Shown one piece after another: positions 49,794 through 58,383 of a stretch of DNA of 64,000 nt. The stretch lies in contig NZ_CABFMQ020000153.1 of the NCBI RefSeq assembly GCF_901905185.1, forward strand, positions 62,001-126,000, written 5' to 3'. Every line of letters begins with the position of its first letter. Position 1 is the first letter of the stretch. The position numbers and the translations under genes are program-made. The DNA comes from Methylocella tundrae (lineage in GTDB: Bacteria; Pseudomonadota; Alphaproteobacteria; Rhizobiales; Beijerinckiaceae). A model generated the notes under the pieces. The model made no database searches and was not told the origin of the DNA. It worked only from the letters and a program-made list of their open reading frames with translations.

Positions 49794-50711
49794 TTATTTC
49801 TTGTTTTCAGAGGGCGCAGCCGGAGCCGGCGCAGCGGGCGCAGGCGTCGCAGCCGCGCCATCGGGTTTGGCGGCGTCGGGATCGGTCGGCGCGGCTTCGG
49901 TGCGCTCGATCTTCGCGCCTTTGCGCAGCTCGGCGACGAGTTCGCTCTGCGCTTTCTGCACGACGTAGCGGCTGACCTGCTCCTTGACTTCGTCGAAGCT
50001 CGGGAAAGGCTTCTCGCGCTTGCCTTCCACCTCGATCACATGCCATCCGAACGGGCTCTTCACCGGCTCGGACAATTGTCCAGGCTCCAGCTTGAAGGCG
50101 GCCTCGGCGAATTCCGGCACCATCTTGTCCTTGGTGAACCAGCCGAGATCGCCGCCGTCGGAACCCTTGTCCTTCGACACTTCCTTGGCGACTTTGGCGA
50201 AGTCCTCGCCCGCCTTGAGGCGCTTGATCACGGCTTTGGCGTCGTCGTCCGTCGCGACCAATATGTGGCGCGCGTGAATCTCGGTCTCGGGCTTTTGCGC
50301 CTTGGCGGCGTCGTCATACGTCTTCTTCAACGCCTCGTCCGTCAAAGCGGTCTTCGCGACCTGCCCGAGCAGCGTCTCCATCAGCAGCTTTTCGTGATAA
50401 TAGGCGAGCTTGTCGGCAAACTCTTTCGTCTTGTCGAGCTTTTCGGCCTGCGCTTTCTGCGCCACCAGCATGCCGTCGATCAGGAAATCAAGGAGATAGG
50501 CCTCCCGGGCCTTGCCTGTGACCTGCGCCGGCAGGCTCGGGCCAAGATCCTCGGTCGCAATCTTCAAATCCTCATCGGTGATCGGCTGGCCATTGACCGT
50601 CGCCAGCACCTTCCCGTGAACTTCGTCGGCGGCGAGGAGCGAGGGCACGCCGATCGCCAGGGCGCATGCAAGGCCGGCGGCCAGGGCGCGCGAGGATGTC
50701 TTCTTGAACAT
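49794..50711 (-). CDS. Exported parvulin-type peptidyl-prolyl isomerase
   Basis: The protein has 305 aa from the ATG at 50711 (MFKKTSSRALAAGLACALAIG). The signal peptide spans about residues 1-27. Longer upstream readings are unlikely. A SurA-like N-terminal helical part (VNGQPITDEDLKIATEDLG) leads to a PpiC domain with EIHARHILVATDDDAKAVIKRLKAGEDFAKVAKEVSKD and GGDLGWFTKDKMVPEF. The C-terminus is a disordered Pro/Ala-rich tail ending ENKK. It assists folding of periplasmic or outer-membrane proteins. It is divergent from secA across a 600-bp gap, a pairing conserved in the order. Confidence 0.92.
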   Translation of the reverse strand: MFKKTSSRALAAGLACALAIGVPSLLAADEVHGKVLATVNGQPITDEDLKIATEDLGPSLPAQVTGKAREAYLLDFLIDGMLVAQKAQAEKLDKTKEFADKLAYYHEKLLMETLLGQVAKTALTDEALKKTYDDAAKAQKPETEIHARHILVATDDDAKAVIKRLKAGEDFAKVAKEVSKDKGSDGGDLGWFTKDKMVPEFAEAAFKLEPGQLSEPVKSPFGWHVIEVEGKREKPFPSFDEVKEQVSRYVVQKAQSELVAELRKGAKIERTEAAPTDPDAAKPDGAAATPAPAAPAPAAPSENKK

Positions 50712-51311
50712 GCAATTGTGCTCCGAGCTGGTCGAGATACAAAAAACCGTCATGGCGCGCCCCGCCACGGGCGGATCGTGAGTTGCGCGTGGCGGCGAAA
50801 GATGCATGGACAGGCGGGTTTGACAAGGCGCCACCGCAATCTTATCTCTGAAATGTGCGTCGAGAGGCATTTTCGCGTCGCGGCAAAGGTTGTTTGGAGT
50901 GGAGGCGGGCGCGCGGCGGCGAAAAGCGGCGGCGCTTTTTGCGTCGATCTCGCGAGCGAGGCGGCGCCTCTGCTGGCGAAGGGCGTAAGTGTCGTGGCGC
51001 GGAACGCGGTTCGCGGGCAATCGGTTTATCGAAGAAATTCCGTGAAGCTTCAATTATAAGTGTTAATCGCCCATTATGTCTGTCGCCGTCCGCGGGGAGC
51101 GAAGGCCCTCGCGGAAGCCCATAAGCTGAGCAAAACGCCAGAGCCGCCTCATGGAAAAGAAAGCCGGCCCCGGTGGCGGACATGGGTTTTAGGAAGATGG
51201 GTTTTAGGAACAAGCTGTCGCCATCGAGTGCACGCGGCGGACGATGTATGTGAAGCATGGCCGGCGGGCGCCGGGGATGTTTCTTAAAGGCCAAGAAAGG
51301 GTGTTTTGATA
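50712..51311. other. 600-bp gene-free region between ppiC and secA
   Basis: Divergent promoters for ppiC and secA should lie here. I find no convincing small gene. The only regular structure is a 14-bp direct repeat, ATGGGTTTTAGGAA, at 51182-51195 and 51197-51210. An AT-rich stretch near 51045-51080 is the likeliest promoter zone for secA, leaving a leader of over 200 bases, long enough for a regulatory RNA structure. Confidence 0.4.
51182..51210 (+). repeat. 14-bp tandem direct repeat in the secA leader
   Basis: ATGGGTTTTAGGAA occurs twice with one base between (51182-51195, 51197-51210). It lies about 100 bp before the secA start in sequence that is otherwise GC-rich. It could be a replication-slippage duplication or a paired regulator site. 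Confidence 0.7.
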
Positions 51312-54140
51312 ATGCTGGGCTCCTTCGCGAAGAAGATTTTCGGATCGGCGAACGATCGCCGACTGAAGAGCTATCGGCCGAAAGTCGCGGCGATCAACGC
51401 GCTCGAACCCGAATGGCTAAAGCTGACCGACGCGGAGCTCGCCGCCAAGACAACCGCTTTTCGCGGGGAGCTGGCCGCCGGCCGGACGCTCGACGATCTT
51501 CTAGTCCCGGCCTTCGCCACCGTGCGCGAGGCGGCGCGGCGCGTTCTTGGACAGCGCCATTTCGACGTCCAGCTGATCGGCGGCATGGTGCTGCATGAGG
51601 GCGGTATCGCGGAGATGCGCACGGGCGAGGGCAAAACGCTCGTCGCGACCCTCGCGACCTATCTGAACGCGCTCGCCGGCAAGGGCGTCCATGTCGTCAC
51701 GGTCAATGATTATCTCGCCCGCCGCGACGCCGAATGGATGGGGCAGATCTATCGTTTCCTTGGCCTCTCCACCGGCATCATCGTGCATGGCGTCGATGAT
51801 GATGAACGCCGAAGATCTTATGCCGCCGACATCACTTACGGCACCAATAATGAGTTCGGCTTCGATTATCTGCGCGATAATATGAAGTACGAGCTTGGGC
51901 AGATGGTCCAGCGCGGCCACGCCTTCGCCATCGTCGACGAGGTCGATTCCATTCTCATCGACGAAGCGCGCACGCCCTTGATCATATCGGGACCGTCCGA
52001 CGACAAGTCGGATCTTTACAACGCGATCGACAAGGTGCTGCCGCGCCTCGATCCGGAAGATTACGAGGTCGACGAGAAGCAGCGCTCGACCAATCTCACC
52101 GAGCGCGGCAATGAACATATGGAAGAATTGCTGACCGAGGCCGGCATTTTGACTGAAGGGTCGCTTTATGAGGCGGTCAATGTCACGATCGTCCATCACG
52201 TCAATCAGGCGCTGCGCGCGCACAAATTGTTCCAGCGCGACAAGGATTATATTGTCCGCAATGACGAAGTCGTCATCATCGACGAATATACCGGCCGCAT
52301 GATGCCCGGCCGGCGCTATTCGGAAGGACTGCACCAGGCGCTCGAAGCCAAAGAGCATGTTCAGGTCCAGCCGGAGAATGTGACGCTCGCCTCGATCACC
52401 TTCCAGAATTATTTTCGCCTCTATTCGAAGCTTGCCGGCATGACCGGCACGGCGACGACGGAAGCCGATGAATTCGCCGAGATCTATAAGCTCGAAGTCG
52501 TCGACATCCCGACCAACCAGCCGGTCGCGCGCGTCGACGAGGACGATGAGGTCTATCGCTCGGCCGAGGAAAAGCTGCGCGCCATCACGCGCGAGATCGA
52601 AGCCGCCAACGCCAAGCTGCAGCCGATGCTCGTCGGCACGACGTCGATCGAAAAGTCCGAGCAACTCGCCGAGGCGATGAAAAAGCAGGGCTATAAGCAG
52701 ATCAACTTCGAGGAGCCGCAGGCGCTGAGCAAGCTTTACGCGGCGGCGCGATCGAACAAGCCCTCGAAACTTTTCGCCGTGCTCAACGCGCGCTTCCACG
52801 AGCAGGAAGCCTATATCGTCGCCGAGGCGGGCGTACCGGGCGCGATCACCATCGCAACCAACATGGCCGGCCGCGGCACCGACATCAAACTCGGCGGCAA
52901 CGTCGAAATGCGCGTCACGCAGGAATGCGCCAATCTGTCGGACGGCCCGGAGCGCGACGCCAAGGAAACTGAGATCCGCGCCGAGGTCGAAGAGTTCAAG
53001 AACAAGGCCATCGCCGCCGGCGGATTGTACATCATCGGCACCGAGCGCCATGAGAGCCGCCGCATCGACAATCAGCTGCGCGGGCGCGCCGGCCGTCAGG
53101 GCGATCCCGGACGCTCGAAATTCTTTTTATCGCTCAAAGACGATCTGATGCGCATCTTCGGGTCGGACCGCATGGAAAACATGCTGGTCAAGCTCGGCCT
53201 CAAGGAAGACGAGGCGATCGTCCATCCCTGGATCAACAAGGCGCTCGAGAAGGCGCAGCAAAAGGTCGAGGCGCGCAACTTCGACATGCGCAAGAACATT
53301 CTCAAATATGACAACGTCATGAACGACCAGCGCAAGGTCGTCTTCGAGCAGCGCCGCGAGATGATGGCGAAGGAGTCGCTCGAGGAGATGATCGACGACA
53401 TGCGCCAGGGCGTTGTCGAGGATCTCGTCACCAAATACGCGCCGCACGACGCCTATCCCGAGACCTGGGATATCGAAGCGCTGTCCCAAGGGGTCAAAGC
53501 GGCGCTCAATCTCGACCTGCCGCTCGCCGATTGGGCCCGGGAAGAGGGCATCACCGACGAGGACATGCGCGACCGGCTGCAAAAGGCGGCGGACGAGGCC
53601 TATGCGGCGAGGGTCGAGCGCAACGGCGCCGAGGTCATGCGCTATATCGAAAAGCAGATCGTGCTGCAGGCGCTCGATCATCTCTGGCGCGAGCATCTTG
53701 TCACGCTCGATCATTTGCGTCAGGTGGTGGGCTGGCGCGGCATGGCGCAGCGCGATCCGCTCAACGAATATAAGTCCGAGGCTTTCCAGCTCTTTGACGA
53801 GTTGATCGCGCAGCTGCGCGAGCTCACGACATCGCAGCTTTCCCGCGTCGAGGTCGCCTTCGAGCCGGCCCAGCCGAACGAGCCGCTTCAGCCCGCCGGC
53901 CTGACGCAGATCGCGACGGCGAGCGCGGCCTTCGAGGAAGCCGCGGCCGCGCTGACTTATACGCACCCCTCCGCGCCGTCATTTCTGGCCGAGGACGCCG
54001 GATCGACGGCGACCCTCGTTCGTCCAGAGCAGGAGGCGGCGCTGCAAGGCGACGGCGCTTACGGCAAGGTCGGCCGCAATCAGCCCTGCCCCTGCGGTTC
54101 AGGCAAGAAATTCAAGCACTGCCACGGCGCGCTGGTGTGA
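51312..54140 (+). CDS. secA: Preprotein translocase ATPase SecA
   Basis: The protein has 942 aa from the ATG at 51312 (MLGSFAKKIFGSANDRRLKSY). The TTG at 51306 would add two residues. Walker A MRTGEGKT, the DEVDSILIDEART motif and TNMAGRGTDIKLGGNVE are in place. The C-terminal zinc motif GRNQPCPCGSGKKFKHCHGALV (SEC-C) binds SecB and lipids. It drives Sec-dependent export at the inner membrane. The length exceeds E. coli SecA (901 aa) through a longer linker before the zinc motif. A CGAGGC/GCCTCG stem lies shortly after the stop. Confidence 0.97.
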   Translation: MLGSFAKKIFGSANDRRLKSYRPKVAAINALEPEWLKLTDAELAAKTTAFRGELAAGRTLDDLLVPAFATVREAARRVLGQRHFDVQLIGGMVLHEGGIAEMRTGEGKTLVATLATYLNALAGKGVHVVTVNDYLARRDAEWMGQIYRFLGLSTGIIVHGVDDDERRRSYAADITYGTNNEFGFDYLRDNMKYELGQMVQRGHAFAIVDEVDSILIDEARTPLIISGPSDDKSDLYNAIDKVLPRLDPEDYEVDEKQRSTNLTERGNEHMEELLTEAGILTEGSLYEAVNVTIVHHVNQALRAHKLFQRDKDYIVRNDEVVIIDEYTGRMMPGRRYSEGLHQALEAKEHVQVQPENVTLASITFQNYFRLYSKLAGMTGTATTEADEFAEIYKLEVVDIPTNQPVARVDEDDEVYRSAEEKLRAITREIEAANAKLQPMLVGTTSIEKSEQLAEAMKKQGYKQINFEEPQALSKLYAAARSNKPSKLFAVLNARFHEQEAYIVAEAGVPGAITIATNMAGRGTDIKLGGNVEMRVTQECANLSDGPERDAKETEIRAEVEEFKNKAIAAGGLYIIGTERHESRRIDNQLRGRAGRQGDPGRSKFFLSLKDDLMRIFGSDRMENMLVKLGLKEDEAIVHPWINKALEKAQQKVEARNFDMRKNILKYDNVMNDQRKVVFEQRREMMAKESLEEMIDDMRQGVVEDLVTKYAPHDAYPETWDIEALSQGVKAALNLDLPLADWAREEGITDEDMRDRLQKAADEAYAARVERNGAEVMRYIEKQIVLQALDHLWREHLVTLDHLRQVVGWRGMAQRDPLNEYKSEAFQLFDELIAQLRELTTSQLSRVEVAFEPAQPNEPLQPAGLTQIATASAAFEEAAAALTYTHPSAPSFLAEDAGSTATLVRPEQEAALQGDGAYGKVGRNQPCPCGSGKKFKHCHGALV

Positions 54141-54249
54141 GGGGGCGCGCCCGCGCCGAGGCTCCGCCGCGGGGCCTCGTCGCACAGGCGCGCGATGAAT
54201 AGGTTAAGACGGCCGCGCGTCCCGCACTTCTCCCCAAAAGCCTTTCCCT

Positions 54250-54286
54250 CGTCCTGAGGAGCCGCGCAGCGGCGTCTCGATGGACG
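54250..54286. repeat. Palindromic dispersed-type repeat (family C)
   Basis: CGTCC-TGAGGAGCCGC-GCA-GCGGCGTCTCGAT-GGACG is a nested palindrome with outer arms CGTCC/GGACG and inner arms GCCGC/GCGGC. The core TGAGGAGC.GCGCAGC.GCGTCTCGA is a type I know to recur in many Rhizobiales genomes. It is the only copy I noticed here. It lies in the 238-bp gap between secA and the toxin-like gene. The rest of that gap is GC-rich and otherwise empty. Confidence 0.65.
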
Positions 54287-54378
54287 GCCGCGCCGGAATA
54301 GGCTTTTCCGCCATCGCACATTCTTCCCAGCCCAAATCTGTTCACTGTTTGTTTTAGGCGCAATAGCCGTTCGCGATT

Positions 54379-55455
54379 ATGCTCCGGCCAAATCTCAGCC
54401 TTCGGACGGGGAGCCTGTGGTTGGACGCGGCAGACGACATTTCGCGGGCGTTTTGGGCGAGGACGCGGCCCGGCCGTCTCTCGCCTCAGATGGAGATCAC
54501 GGGCGAGGGTATCGTTTTCGGTCCTGCAACCATCCTCGCGGGAATGGAGAAAGACGGGCGAGGCAGGCCCCGTCTCGTCCTCGACGAGCGGCGCGCGGCG
54601 GCGATCCTGTCGACGGCCTTTGAACAAGGGATCGATCCGCTTTTTCTGGCGAGACTGCGCCGGGCCGCGGGGGTGTGGAACGAGGGCGAGGCGGCGCTGG
54701 CGCAGCTTCATCTGATTTTCGCCGACGCGCCGGCTTGCGACGATCCCTACCTTGTCTTGCGCCTCTTCGTCGCTGAAGAAATGCTCAAGGCCGGGGTCGG
54801 CCCGGACATTCTGTTAAAGGCGCAAGGAGTCGATCCGGGTCTTTTCGCCGAGGCCGGAGCGCCGCTGGTCAAGGCCGCTTACAATCCCGATCAGCCGCGC
54901 GACGCCCACGGCCGCTGGAGCGGCGGCGGGGCCGAAGCGGAGCCGGCGGCCTATCGCGGCAAGGGCAGGCTGAAGGCGATCGGCCGTTTCCTCGAATGGC
55001 TTGGCTCCCGCGCCCGGCGTTTCGAGCGCGAACCCGGGGAGACAAAACCTCCGGAACCGTTGCGACCGGAGACGAGGCCTGAACCCGTCCAGCCCGGAAA
55101 ACGGCCTGAGGTCAGCAAGCCGGACTATCCTCTGCCGCGACCGGGTAGAGGCGAGCCGGTCGACATTCCGGGGCTGCCCGGGGTCAAGGGGACGGATATC
55201 AGCAATCCTCGCACGAGTTCGCCTAATTACGATCTCGATATGACCCGCGATGGATTCGAAGCAAGTTTGCGCGAGCAAGGATGGAAATCTGAACCCACGT
55301 CAGCTGAAAACGTGACGAATTATTTTTCGCCGGATGGAGCCAAATACAGTGTCAGAGATGACTCAAAATCGCACGATGGGCCGAGCGCTAATTATTTCCA
55401 CGTGGATGGCGCCGGAAGGGTGGATATGAAACTCAGGCTGAGGGTGAACCGATGA
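54379..55455 (+). CDS. Modular protein with C-terminal toxin-like domain (putative polymorphic toxin)
   Basis: The protein has 358 aa with three parts. Residues about 38-166 are a helical domain of unknown family (MEITGEGIVFGPATILAGM...). The linker AYNPDQPRDAHGRWSGGG at 167-184 is of the NPxQPRDxxGRW type found in phage-derived and toxin proteins, followed by a Pro/Glu-rich stretch (about 215-268). The last about 85 residues are a compact domain. It contains NYFSPDGAKYSVRDDSKSHD and ends MKLRLRVNR. A second copy of only that tip lies downstream before a second immunity-like gene. Start uncertain (54379 or Met38 at 54490). No signal peptide, PAAR or Rhs repeats are seen. Toxicity is inference from architecture and coupling. 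Confidence 0.6.
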   Translation: MLRPNLSLRTGSLWLDAADDISRAFWARTRPGRLSPQMEITGEGIVFGPATILAGMEKDGRGRPRLVLDERRAAAILSTAFEQGIDPLFLARLRRAAGVWNEGEAALAQLHLIFADAPACDDPYLVLRLFVAEEMLKAGVGPDILLKAQGVDPGLFAEAGAPLVKAAYNPDQPRDAHGRWSGGGAEAEPAAYRGKGRLKAIGRFLEWLGSRARRFEREPGETKPPEPLRPETRPEPVQPGKRPEVSKPDYPLPRPGRGEPVDIPGLPGVKGTDISNPRTSSPNYDLDMTRDGFEASLREQGWKSEPTSAENVTNYFSPDGAKYSVRDDSKSHDGPSANYFHVDGAGRVDMKLRLRVNR

Positions 55456-56120
55456 GCCAGGATTTCCTAATGATCGACGACTATCCCAAGGTGCAGGAGA
55501 CAGTCCGTCCTATTTTTCATGCGGACCGGTTGCTTCCGGATCGCGTATTTAAGAAGCGGTACAACTTTACGCTCTTGGCGGATTTTGACTACGTCTTCAC
55601 GACGGGTCTTATAAAGATCGTTCACGATAATCGGTTTTGCGACAAGACCGAAAAAGTTCTGTTAAGTGTTCGGGACCCTGAGCCAATCTCCTATTTTCAT
55701 AAACATTTCGATAGAATCAATTCATTCTACTTCGGCACAGATATAACCGAAGAAGAATACATAAAGCTGCTTTGGCGGAATCCCGGCAACAGAAACGATG
55801 CGCTGATATTCAACTCGGAAACGGTGGTCTGGATACCGGATAACGGCCGTTGGGCGATCTGGGGCGAGAGGTCGCGCGAGATCGCCGTCATCGGGATCGA
55901 TGATCCGGCGCAGGCGGAGTTCCTGCTTAACGAAGACGGCTATTGGATCGACGCCGAAACCGCGGTCGCGGAGTTCGCCGCCATGCCTTATCGCGACCAT
56001 AAAGCGCCGGAGGATTTCGCGCGTCCGCTGATCGAAAACTACGGCTCGCGCAAGGATCTCGAACGCAAGCTCGACGAGGCAGGGATACGGCTGAAGCCCG
56101 GCATCTGGGCGGACGAGTAG
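55452..56120 (+). CDS. Presumed immunity protein 1
   Basis: The protein has 222 aa, unknown family, acidic and soluble. The ATG overlaps the stop of the toxin-like gene by 4 bp. It is homologous over its whole length to the second protein at 56410-57084: shared blocks include VFKKxYxFTLL, PISYFxKHFxxINSFxFG, TVVWIP and WAIWG. The last 37 residues (APEDFARPLIENYGSRKD onward) are nearly identical in both. Coupling to a modular gene with a variable tip and duplication beside an orphan tip are the classic signs of an immunity gene. The 5' half is more AT-rich than the 3' end. Confidence 0.6.
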   Translation: MSQDFLMIDDYPKVQETVRPIFHADRLLPDRVFKKRYNFTLLADFDYVFTTGLIKIVHDNRFCDKTEKVLLSVRDPEPISYFHKHFDRINSFYFGTDITEEEYIKLLWRNPGNRNDALIFNSETVVWIPDNGRWAIWGERSREIAVIGIDDPAQAEFLLNEDGYWIDAETAVAEFAAMPYRDHKAPEDFARPLIENYGSRKDLERKLDEAGIRLKPGIWADE

Positions 56121-56255
56121 GCCCGCCGCTCTCGCGCCTTACGCACGCCCTGCGAGTGAAAGGCCGCCCCTGGCGAATTGGTTGGCGGGGTCGAACACCA
56201 GGGCGAGCTGATAGGACTCGGTCGCCTTGGCGCGATTGCGGGTCTTCGCCGAGGC

Positions 56256-56410
56256 CGGATGGGAAGGCGATGAATTATTCCTCCACAGAGGGAGCACGCT
56301 ATTCCATACGGGATTTCTCAAAATCGACTGGCGGAGCGACGGCCGAATATTTCTATCCTCAAAGCAATATAAAAGATGCGAACATGAAACTCAGATTGAG
56401 GAACGAATAA
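56256..56410 (+). pseudogene. Orphan C-terminal toxin tip (second cassette)
   Basis: The frame ending at 56410 encodes MNYSSTEGARYSIRDFSK, then STGGATAEYFYP and MKLRLRNE. It aligns with the tip of the full-length gene (NYFSPDGAKYSVRDDSKS ... MKLRLRVNR). Nucleotide similarity begins near CCGGATGG (about 56258) and includes a frame disruption (a TGA in the aligned frame at the tip start), so only about the last 50 residues remain readable. There is no N-terminal domain. The TAA shares one base with the next ATG (TAATG), as a displaced tip-immunity cassette would. Confidence 0.65.
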
Positions 56411-57084
56411 TGAGCGAAGGCTTTCTGTCTATTGACAATTACTCAAGAGTTACTGAAATAATACAGGGTGCCTTTCATGTAGACTACCTTCTGCCTCAAT
56501 ATGTATTCAAGAAGAATTATAAATTCACGCTGCTTCGAGAATTCGGCTTGGGGTCGAATCTAATGGAAATCATTCACGATGGCCGCTTTTGTAGTCAGAC
56601 GGATATAATTCTCCTGAGTGTCCTCGATCCAAATCCGATTTCCTATTTCTATAAGCACTTCGGAAAGATCAATTCGTTTCGTTTCGGCGCGAATATCACC
56701 GATGAAGAATATTCCACTCTCGTCCAGCTCAGCCCCGGCAATGACGCGGACGCGCTGCTCTACCACGGAGATACGGTTGTCTGGATACCGGAGCATGCGG
56801 ACTGGGCGATCTGGGGTCAAAGAGACCCTGAAATCACAGTCATCGGCTTCGACGATCCTGCGCTGGCGGACTTTCTTCTGAATGACGTTGGATATTGGTT
56901 TGACGCCGAGACCGCACTGAAGGTCTTTGCGGGCATGCCCTACCGCAGTAATGGCTATAAAGCGCCGGAGGATTTTGCGCGTCCGCTGATCGAAAATTAC
57001 GGCTCGCGCAAGGATCTCGAACGCAAGCTCGATGAGGCGGGGATACGGCTGAAGCCGGGCATCTGGGCGGATGAAGCGGAATGA
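56410..57084 (+). CDS. Presumed immunity protein 2 (paralogue)
   Basis: The protein has 224 aa from the ATG at 56410; the frame is open further upstream but reads through the orphan tip. It is a paralogue of the 222-aa protein: about half of the residues match over the N-terminal 180, and nearly all over the C-terminal 37. The N-terminal part is AT-rich (MSEGFLSIDNYSRVTEIIQG) whereas the 3' 110 bp are GC-rich and about 93% identical in DNA to copy 1. That pattern suggests gene conversion or cassette recombination through the 3' end. It is probably a spare immunity to a related toxin variant. Confidence 0.58.
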   Translation: MSEGFLSIDNYSRVTEIIQGAFHVDYLLPQYVFKKNYKFTLLREFGLGSNLMEIIHDGRFCSQTDIILLSVLDPNPISYFYKHFGKINSFRFGANITDEEYSTLVQLSPGNDADALLYHGDTVVWIPEHADWAIWGQRDPEITVIGFDDPALADFLLNDVGYWFDAETALKVFAGMPYRSNGYKAPEDFARPLIENYGSRKDLERKLDEAGIRLKPGIWADEAE

Positions 57085-57286
57085 ACGCCTGACGAACAAC
57101 GATCACCGAGCGAATCATGATCCATGTATCGCCCGCGCAGCAAAGCCCGAGACGCTGTCCCGACGCGCCCCAAACATTACCATTCGTTCACGATCGCGTG
57201 TTTCCCCGCACAGTCGGACGGGGCGGGGTGGGCTTAACCTTCAGACATCGCCGGAACGAAGCGCGGCGAATGAAGGAGAGAGCATC

Positions 57287-57556
57287 ATGAGCACAGTTCG
57301 TAAAACCATCGCCGCTGCCCTTGCCGTCGCGACCCTTGGCCTTGGCGTCGCAGCCTCGAGCACGCCCGCCGCCGCCTGGGGCTATTATCATCCGTGGGGT
57401 TGGGGCGTTGGCGGCCTCGCCGCCGGTCTCGCGCTCGGCGCCGCAGCCGCCGCGACCCCCTATTACGATGCCCCGGCCTGCTATTTCAGCCGCCAGCCGG
57501 TCGTCGATGGTTACGGCAATATCGTCGGCTATCGCCGTATCAGGGTCTGCAACTGA
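57287..57556 (+). CDS. Small secreted Gly/Ala/Tyr-rich protein
   Basis: 89 aa from the ATG at 57287, with GGAGAG seven bases upstream; the longer open frame from 57071 overlaps the previous gene. The signal peptide is MSTVRKTIAAALAVATLGLG with cleavage after PAAA. The mature part (WGYYHPWGWGVGGLAAGLALG ... CYFSRQPVVDGYGNIVGYRRIRVCN) resembles short exported proteins common in Rhizobiales with a pair of Cys at the end. Function unknown. Confidence 0.8.
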   Translation: MSTVRKTIAAALAVATLGLGVAASSTPAAAWGYYHPWGWGVGGLAAGLALGAAAAATPYYDAPACYFSRQPVVDGYGNIVGYRRIRVCN

Positions 57557-57624
57557 CGATCCCGCTCAAGTTGCCGCGGGGGCCCGCCTCCGGGCGCGAG
57601 GCGCGCACGTCGCCTGACGGTCTC

Positions 57625-57652
57625 GGCCCGGCGGCGTCAGCCTCGCCGGGCC
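57625..57652 (+). terminator. Strong hairpin after the small secreted protein gene
   Basis: A perfect 9-bp stem GGCCCGGCG (57625-57633) pairs with CGCCGGGCC (57644-57652) around a 10-base loop, 69 bp after the stop. No T-run follows. Confidence 0.5.
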
Positions 57653-57731
57653 AAAGATGTTGACCGTTTCAAGCAGCGCGGTGAAAATGGCCCCGACGCT
57701 CATCTCCTCGCCGCGTCAATGATGAGACGGT

Positions 57732-58331
57732 ATGCCGCCGCCGAAGACCAAGATCGATCTGCCTGTCCTCACCTTCGCCTCAAGCGCCGAATGGGAAGCC
57801 TGGCTCGGAGCCCAGCCGTTCACGTCGAAGGGCGTGTGGCTGAAGCTGGCCAAGGCGACGTCAGGCGTTTCGAGCGTCTCGAAGCTGGAAGCGATTGATG
57901 GCGCGCTCTGCCACGGCTGGATTGACGGGCAGCTCGACAAATTCGATGCCGACCACTGGCTTATCCGCTTCACGCCCCGCCGTCCCAAGGGAAAGTGGTC
58001 CCAAAACAATCGCGAGCGGGCGGTCGCGCTGATCGAACTCGGCCGGATGCAGCCAGCCGGGACGAGGGAAATCGAGCAAGCCAAGCTCGACGGCCGCTGG
58101 GAGGCCGCCTATGCGCCGCAAAGCAAAGCGACGGTCCCCGAAGATCTGCAATCCGTGCTCGATCGCAATAGAGATGCGAAACGTCTCTTCGACCACCTCG
58201 ACAGCCACAACCGCTACGCGATCCTGTATCGCGTTCATGAGGCGAAGAAACCCGAGACGCGCGCGCAGCGGATCGAAAGATACGTGGCCATGCTGGCCCG
58301 TGGGGAAACAATCTATCCAACCAAGGCGTGA
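57732..58331 (+). CDS. YdeI/OmpD-associated family protein
   Basis: The protein has 199 aa. FASSAEWEAWLGAQPFTSKGVWLKLAKATSG, DGALCHGWIDGQLDKFD and RFTPRRPKGKWSQNN are the YdeI-type signatures. The C-terminal helical part (RNRDAKRLFDHLDSHNRYAILYRVHEAKKPETRAQRIERYV) is the OmdA domain. Members are described as affecting resistance to cationic peptides or bacteriocins; biochemical role unknown. Monocistronic, with no clear ribosome site. Confidence 0.88.
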   Translation: MPPPKTKIDLPVLTFASSAEWEAWLGAQPFTSKGVWLKLAKATSGVSSVSKLEAIDGALCHGWIDGQLDKFDADHWLIRFTPRRPKGKWSQNNRERAVALIELGRMQPAGTREIEQAKLDGRWEAAYAPQSKATVPEDLQSVLDRNRDAKRLFDHLDSHNRYAILYRVHEAKKPETRAQRIERYVAMLARGETIYPTKA

Positions 58332-58383
58332 GCGGAGCTGAGGCTCACGCGCATGATCGTGGGCGCGCGTCTAAAGGTTCCGA

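Noticed and set aside
51501..53051. 516-codon open frame opposite secA
   Set aside because: It mirrors SecA codons (Asp/Ile/Val/Leu-rich) and has no ribosome site or recognisable motif.
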